Shown here piece by piece: positions 61,456 through 64,000 of a stretch of DNA of 64,000 bases. This DNA comes from Baylisascaris procyonis (taxonomy: Eukaryota > Nematoda > Chromadorea > Rhabditida > Ascarididae). The position numbers and the translations under genes were made by a program. Below the pieces are notes generated by a model. That model searched no databases. It worked only from the letters and a program-made list of their open reading frames with translations, and was not told where the DNA came from. The stretch is from NCBI GenBank assembly GCA_037389465.1, contig JAZARR010000095.1, positions 3,478,501 to 3,542,500 of the forward strand. The letters are read 5' to 3'. Each line of letters begins with the position of its first letter. Positions within the stretch are counted from its first letter, which is position 1.

Positions 61456-63919
61456 GTGAGGAATTTAAGATCTAACTATTCCGCCGAATTGCATTTTATT
61501 TATACTATTTTGATTAAATTAATTTGATTAAATAATTTGATTAAATTAAATAATTAATTAAATTTGATTTTGATTAAAATATGCACTATATATTCTAGAA
61601 ATAAGTTGAAGTTGAAAAAATATTATTAGTATAAGCAAGAAATTACAGAATTTATTAGCAAAGTGGTGAAAGCAAACCTCTTTTCAGCGCATTCGAAACA
61701 ACGACCAAATGATTGCTTTAGTCAATTATCATTTGCAGAAATTAAGGCGTAATTGGTATTTTTACTATCAAGAGCTCAGATTCAAGTGAATAGCCTCATA
61801 ACATTCCCTGCACCGTATGAAACTTATTATATTGATCACTCTTGCTGTAATTAACTGAAATTTAGGTGTTTCATCTTTAAATGGCATCCATATATCAATT
61901 TATTAGAAATTCTGTCTGTATTTACACCCGTTAACAGCTTAGTAGAGGGGTGCCATAACATGCAGAGTGTTTAGCATCAGAGAAATAACATTAAAAATGA
62001 AAATTGTCCAGTACTGGTGTGTGATTGAATGGGATTGCAGTAATCATAAAATATGTCCATTTTTGAAATTTTTTTTTTTTTGCAGGGTGTTTGCATTCCT
62101 CGCACTGTGCTTTGCTACTCCTGCTTTGACTCAGGTTAATGCTTTATTTTATTGTTTCTTCCGAAAAAATTTTGGCGCAATGTAATCCGAACATAGACTT
62201 CTTGTTGATAACTTCTTAGACGAGTTTTTTTCTAAGTAGAGAGGGGTTAGGGGAAGAGAGGTGAGGGCAGTGGAGAAATGAATACGACGAACGTCTTATA
62301 ATAATGAGTTGTAATTGCCTGAGTATACTCTAAGCGTTCTATATGTACCTAGTTTGATAGTGTAATAGATTCATTGCGATAACCGAAACGCCAAATTACA
62401 ATTCACTGCGATAAAATTTTTTTTGAGTGAATACAGCTCAACTTTCTCGAGAAACGGCAATGATGCTATCGCATCTATTTTAATAACTTTCATATATCCG
62501 AGCAGTGTTTAATAGTAAGGGAGATATAAATCTGCGCTGAAAATAATCCGTAGAAACAGAAAATTTAATGTTATCCAGCATTTCCGAGCTCAGTCATAGA
62601 ATCCAGAAAATGAAGGTCCCAGATACGACTAGTTGGGCAGTTCCATAATGGTCATGTAAAATTTGATGAAAATGAAATATAATTCGGGGAAATTTGAATA
62701 TTTTTTCAGACAATTTGCATAACATTTGGATGTTCATCGATGTCGGGCGGCGTTTCAACATATACTTACGGTTTGTTTTCAATGAAGTTCGAAAGCTTTC
62801 GCCTTAGCACAAATCTATATGATGAATTTGCATTTATGAGCTGAATATATGAAGGATTTCCCACAAAAAGCTTCTTTTCTTCCTTTCAAAATAGCAGTGA
62901 AGTCGGCACCATTACATCTTAAGGGGAAAAACATGGTTTTGAAATATAGGAAATTATTCTATGATTGAAGCAAAGCTTTAATACAAAAGGAAGCAGATTT
63001 ATTGCAGATGGATGTAGTTATCACCGATACCAAAGCATTAGACGGCATATGAAGTTTGTGTGTTTTTAGTGTCACTGTTTTATACCACTTCCAAATAAAT
63101 CAGTAAAATAATAAAATGAACAAATTTCAGTAACTCTTTCTTTGAGGAGTTTGGATTGACGATGCTAAAATTTAATGCATATAATTTCAGGAACAAGCTA
63201 TAGTCCATCAGTGAGCTATTCGTCCGGTGTCAGTTATAGTGCGCCTTCTGTCTCATATGGTGAGTTCAATTCCCAATACTTGAGGAAAAATTTCAGGGGA
63301 ATTCCATCGCCCATGGAGCGATGGCAGTACGCGCGGAAATGCTAACAAGTACTCTATATGGAACATCGCTAGTGAGATTGCAAGTGTAATCATTTCAGCT
63401 TCATGAACAATTAGAGCTTACTACTGTATATCATATATAGGTAACTTACTACTGTATCATATATAAACATGGTTATGTGGAAAGGGCACAAATTTCGTCA
63501 GAATTTAAAACGCCGAACCTTTCCTTGATAAATCGATCGGGCAATTTTGATGAGGGTCATTGTGATGTTCTAATTGGAATCAGCGAATCGAATGCTTTCA
63601 GAACAAGCTCAACCGATCTCCTCATCTGTGCAATATTCTCAGCCATCCGTTACATACTCACAGCCTTCAGTTGAGGCCTCACAAACATCGGTATCCTCTT
63701 CGGCCATATCCGCACAATCAGCCGCTTCTTCGGCTGTGCAATATACGCAGCCATCTGCATCTGTGCAATATTCTCAGCCTTCTGTACAATATGCTGAGCC
63801 CTCTGTGCAATATTCGCAACCATCAGTATCTACACAGTACTTACAGCCGTCGGTGCAGTCCTCCCAACCAGTCGTACAATATTCACAACCATCCGTGTCC
63901 TACAGTGCTCCATCTGTCA
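61445..63919 (+). CDS. secreted S/Q/V/Y/P-rich heptad-repeat protein (3' end outside window)
   Basis: Five exons with matching phases (61445-61455, 62086-62134, 62710-62770, 63191-63259, 63602-63919) give at least 169 residues. Residues 1-20 form a classical signal peptide (MIFR, then VFAFLALCFATPA) crossing the first intron. Residues 21-41 are Cys/Ser/Thr-rich. From 42 on the chain is low-complexity: SYSPSVSYSSGVSYSAPSVS, then about a dozen units of the seven-residue type VQYSQPS with variants (VTYSQPS, VQYAEPS, TQYLQPS). It has no other domain. Regular Tyr in a secreted repeat protein would suit a cuticle, eggshell or other extracellular matrix with tyrosine cross-links, which is inference. 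I do not recognise an orthologue. The last donor (GTAAGT at 63920) leads out of the window. Confidence 0.85.
61508..61579 (+). repeat. tandem repeat, TTTGATTAAA unit
   Basis: About five degenerate copies of a TTTGATTAAA/TTAAATAATT-like unit in intron 1 of the secreted-protein gene. Confidence 0.75.
62086..62134 (+). CDS. secreted repeat protein, exon 2 (signal peptide core)
   Basis: After a T13-like pyrimidine run and GCAG the exon completes the Arg codon and reads VFAFLALCFATPALTQ, a hydrophobic core with a probable cleavage near Ala-Leu-Thr-Gln. Donor GTTAAT, phase 0. Confidence 0.85.
62710..62770 (+). CDS. secreted repeat protein, exon 3
   Basis: It reads TICITFGCSSMSGGVSTYTY plus one base of a Gly codon, between TTTTTTCAG and GTTTGT. 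It contains the only two Cys residues of the mature part seen so far. Confidence 0.78.
63191..63259 (+). CDS. secreted repeat protein, exon 4
   Basis: It reads TSYSPSVSYSSGVSYSAPSV then SY and is flanked by AATTTCAG and GTGAGT. It is a phase 1 exon at both ends, so it could be skipped or duplicated without a frameshift. Confidence 0.85.
63602..63919 (+). CDS. secreted repeat protein, exon 5 (heptad repeats)
   Basis: The exon opens QAQPISSSVQYSQPSVTYSQ and carries the VQYSQPS repeats to SYSAPSV, then the donor GTAAGT at 63920. It is phase 1 at both ends like exon 4. The repeats diverge at synonymous sites (CAATATTCTCAG, CAATACTCACAG, CAGTACTTACAG types), so they are not a recent expansion. 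Confidence 0.88.
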
Positions 63920-64000
63920 GTAAGTTCATTTTATTGGTGTTTCATAAACACCTCCACGACAGCGATATTTCGAAAAAGCCGTGATGGCTCATTCTGAAGA
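63920..64000 (+). other. start of intron 5 of the secreted-protein gene
   Basis: Begins GTAAGT and has no acceptor before the window ends. A 7 bp inverted repeat (GGTGTTT, AAACACC) occurs near 63936-63952. Confidence 0.7.

Larger units (their letters stand above)
61456..63601 (+). other. introns 1-4 of the secreted-protein gene
   Basis: Four introns of 630, 575, 420 and 342 bp. Intron 1 contains a tandem ATTTGATTAAA-like repeat at 61508-61579. No other gene was recognised. Confidence 0.8.

Noticed and set aside
11751..63919. Idea that gar-2 and the secreted-protein gene form an operon
   Set aside because: The gap is nearly 4 kb, far above the usual 100 bp or so of nematode operons, and gar-2 has its own polyadenylation signal.
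1..64000. CRISPR arrays, rRNA, intact tRNA genes and telomere repeats
   Set aside because: None was seen. The tRNA-like stretches are degenerate and the tandem repeats are ordinary microsatellites and minisatellites.

Overview
This is an AT-rich eukaryotic window, by eye about two thirds A+T. The gene content points to a nematode, most likely a chromadorean. Introns end in pyrimidine-rich TTTCAG-type acceptors and exons are short. The central gene reads residue by residue like the nematode acetylcholine receptor GAR-2 as I know it from Caenorhabditis elegans. One gene also starts just behind an acceptor-like site with no visible upstream exon, the arrangement expected of spliced-leader trans-splicing. 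I cannot name the species. The very long introns suggest a parasitic or large-genome nematode rather than Caenorhabditis. Many open frames of 60 to 200 codons here are compositional noise, and several of them have no ATG.

Layout, all confident genes on the + strand:
(1) 320-1079: the last two exons of an ankyrin-repeat protein gene whose 5' part lies outside the window.
(2) 2323-3416: a 1,094 bp hAT-type DNA transposon with an exact 8 bp target duplication, 13 bp perfect terminal inverted repeats, and an ORF matching only the C-terminal half of a SCAND3/ZBED5-like transposase. It is much richer in G+C than its surroundings.
(3) 3425-11750: mostly non-coding, with a GC-rich island at about 10.4-11.05 kb that may be the gar-2 promoter region.
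(4) 11751-57485: a complete gar-2-like GPCR gene in nine coding exons (528 residues as joined). Intron 1 is 34 kb and holds AT microsatellites, minisatellites, G/C-rich purine-pyrimidine tracts, a perfect 13 bp hairpin and a few weak exon-like segments.
(5) 57486-61444: intergenic, with a strong G-quadruplex motif and a weak coding-like island near 59.1 kb.
(6) 61445 to beyond 64000: the 5' part of a gene for a secreted protein with a signal peptide followed by S/Q/V/Y/P-rich heptapeptide repeats (VQYSQPS type), in five exons with consistent splice phases.

The three genes have no obvious shared pathway, and their spacing argues against an operon. I found no RNA gene that I would call intact (three degenerate tRNA-like stretches are listed), no CRISPR array and no clearly new biological system. 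The points most worth follow-up are the young, foreign-looking hAT insertion, the 34 kb intron, the conserved loop motifs and atypical ligand pocket of the receptor, and the repeat-rich secreted protein.
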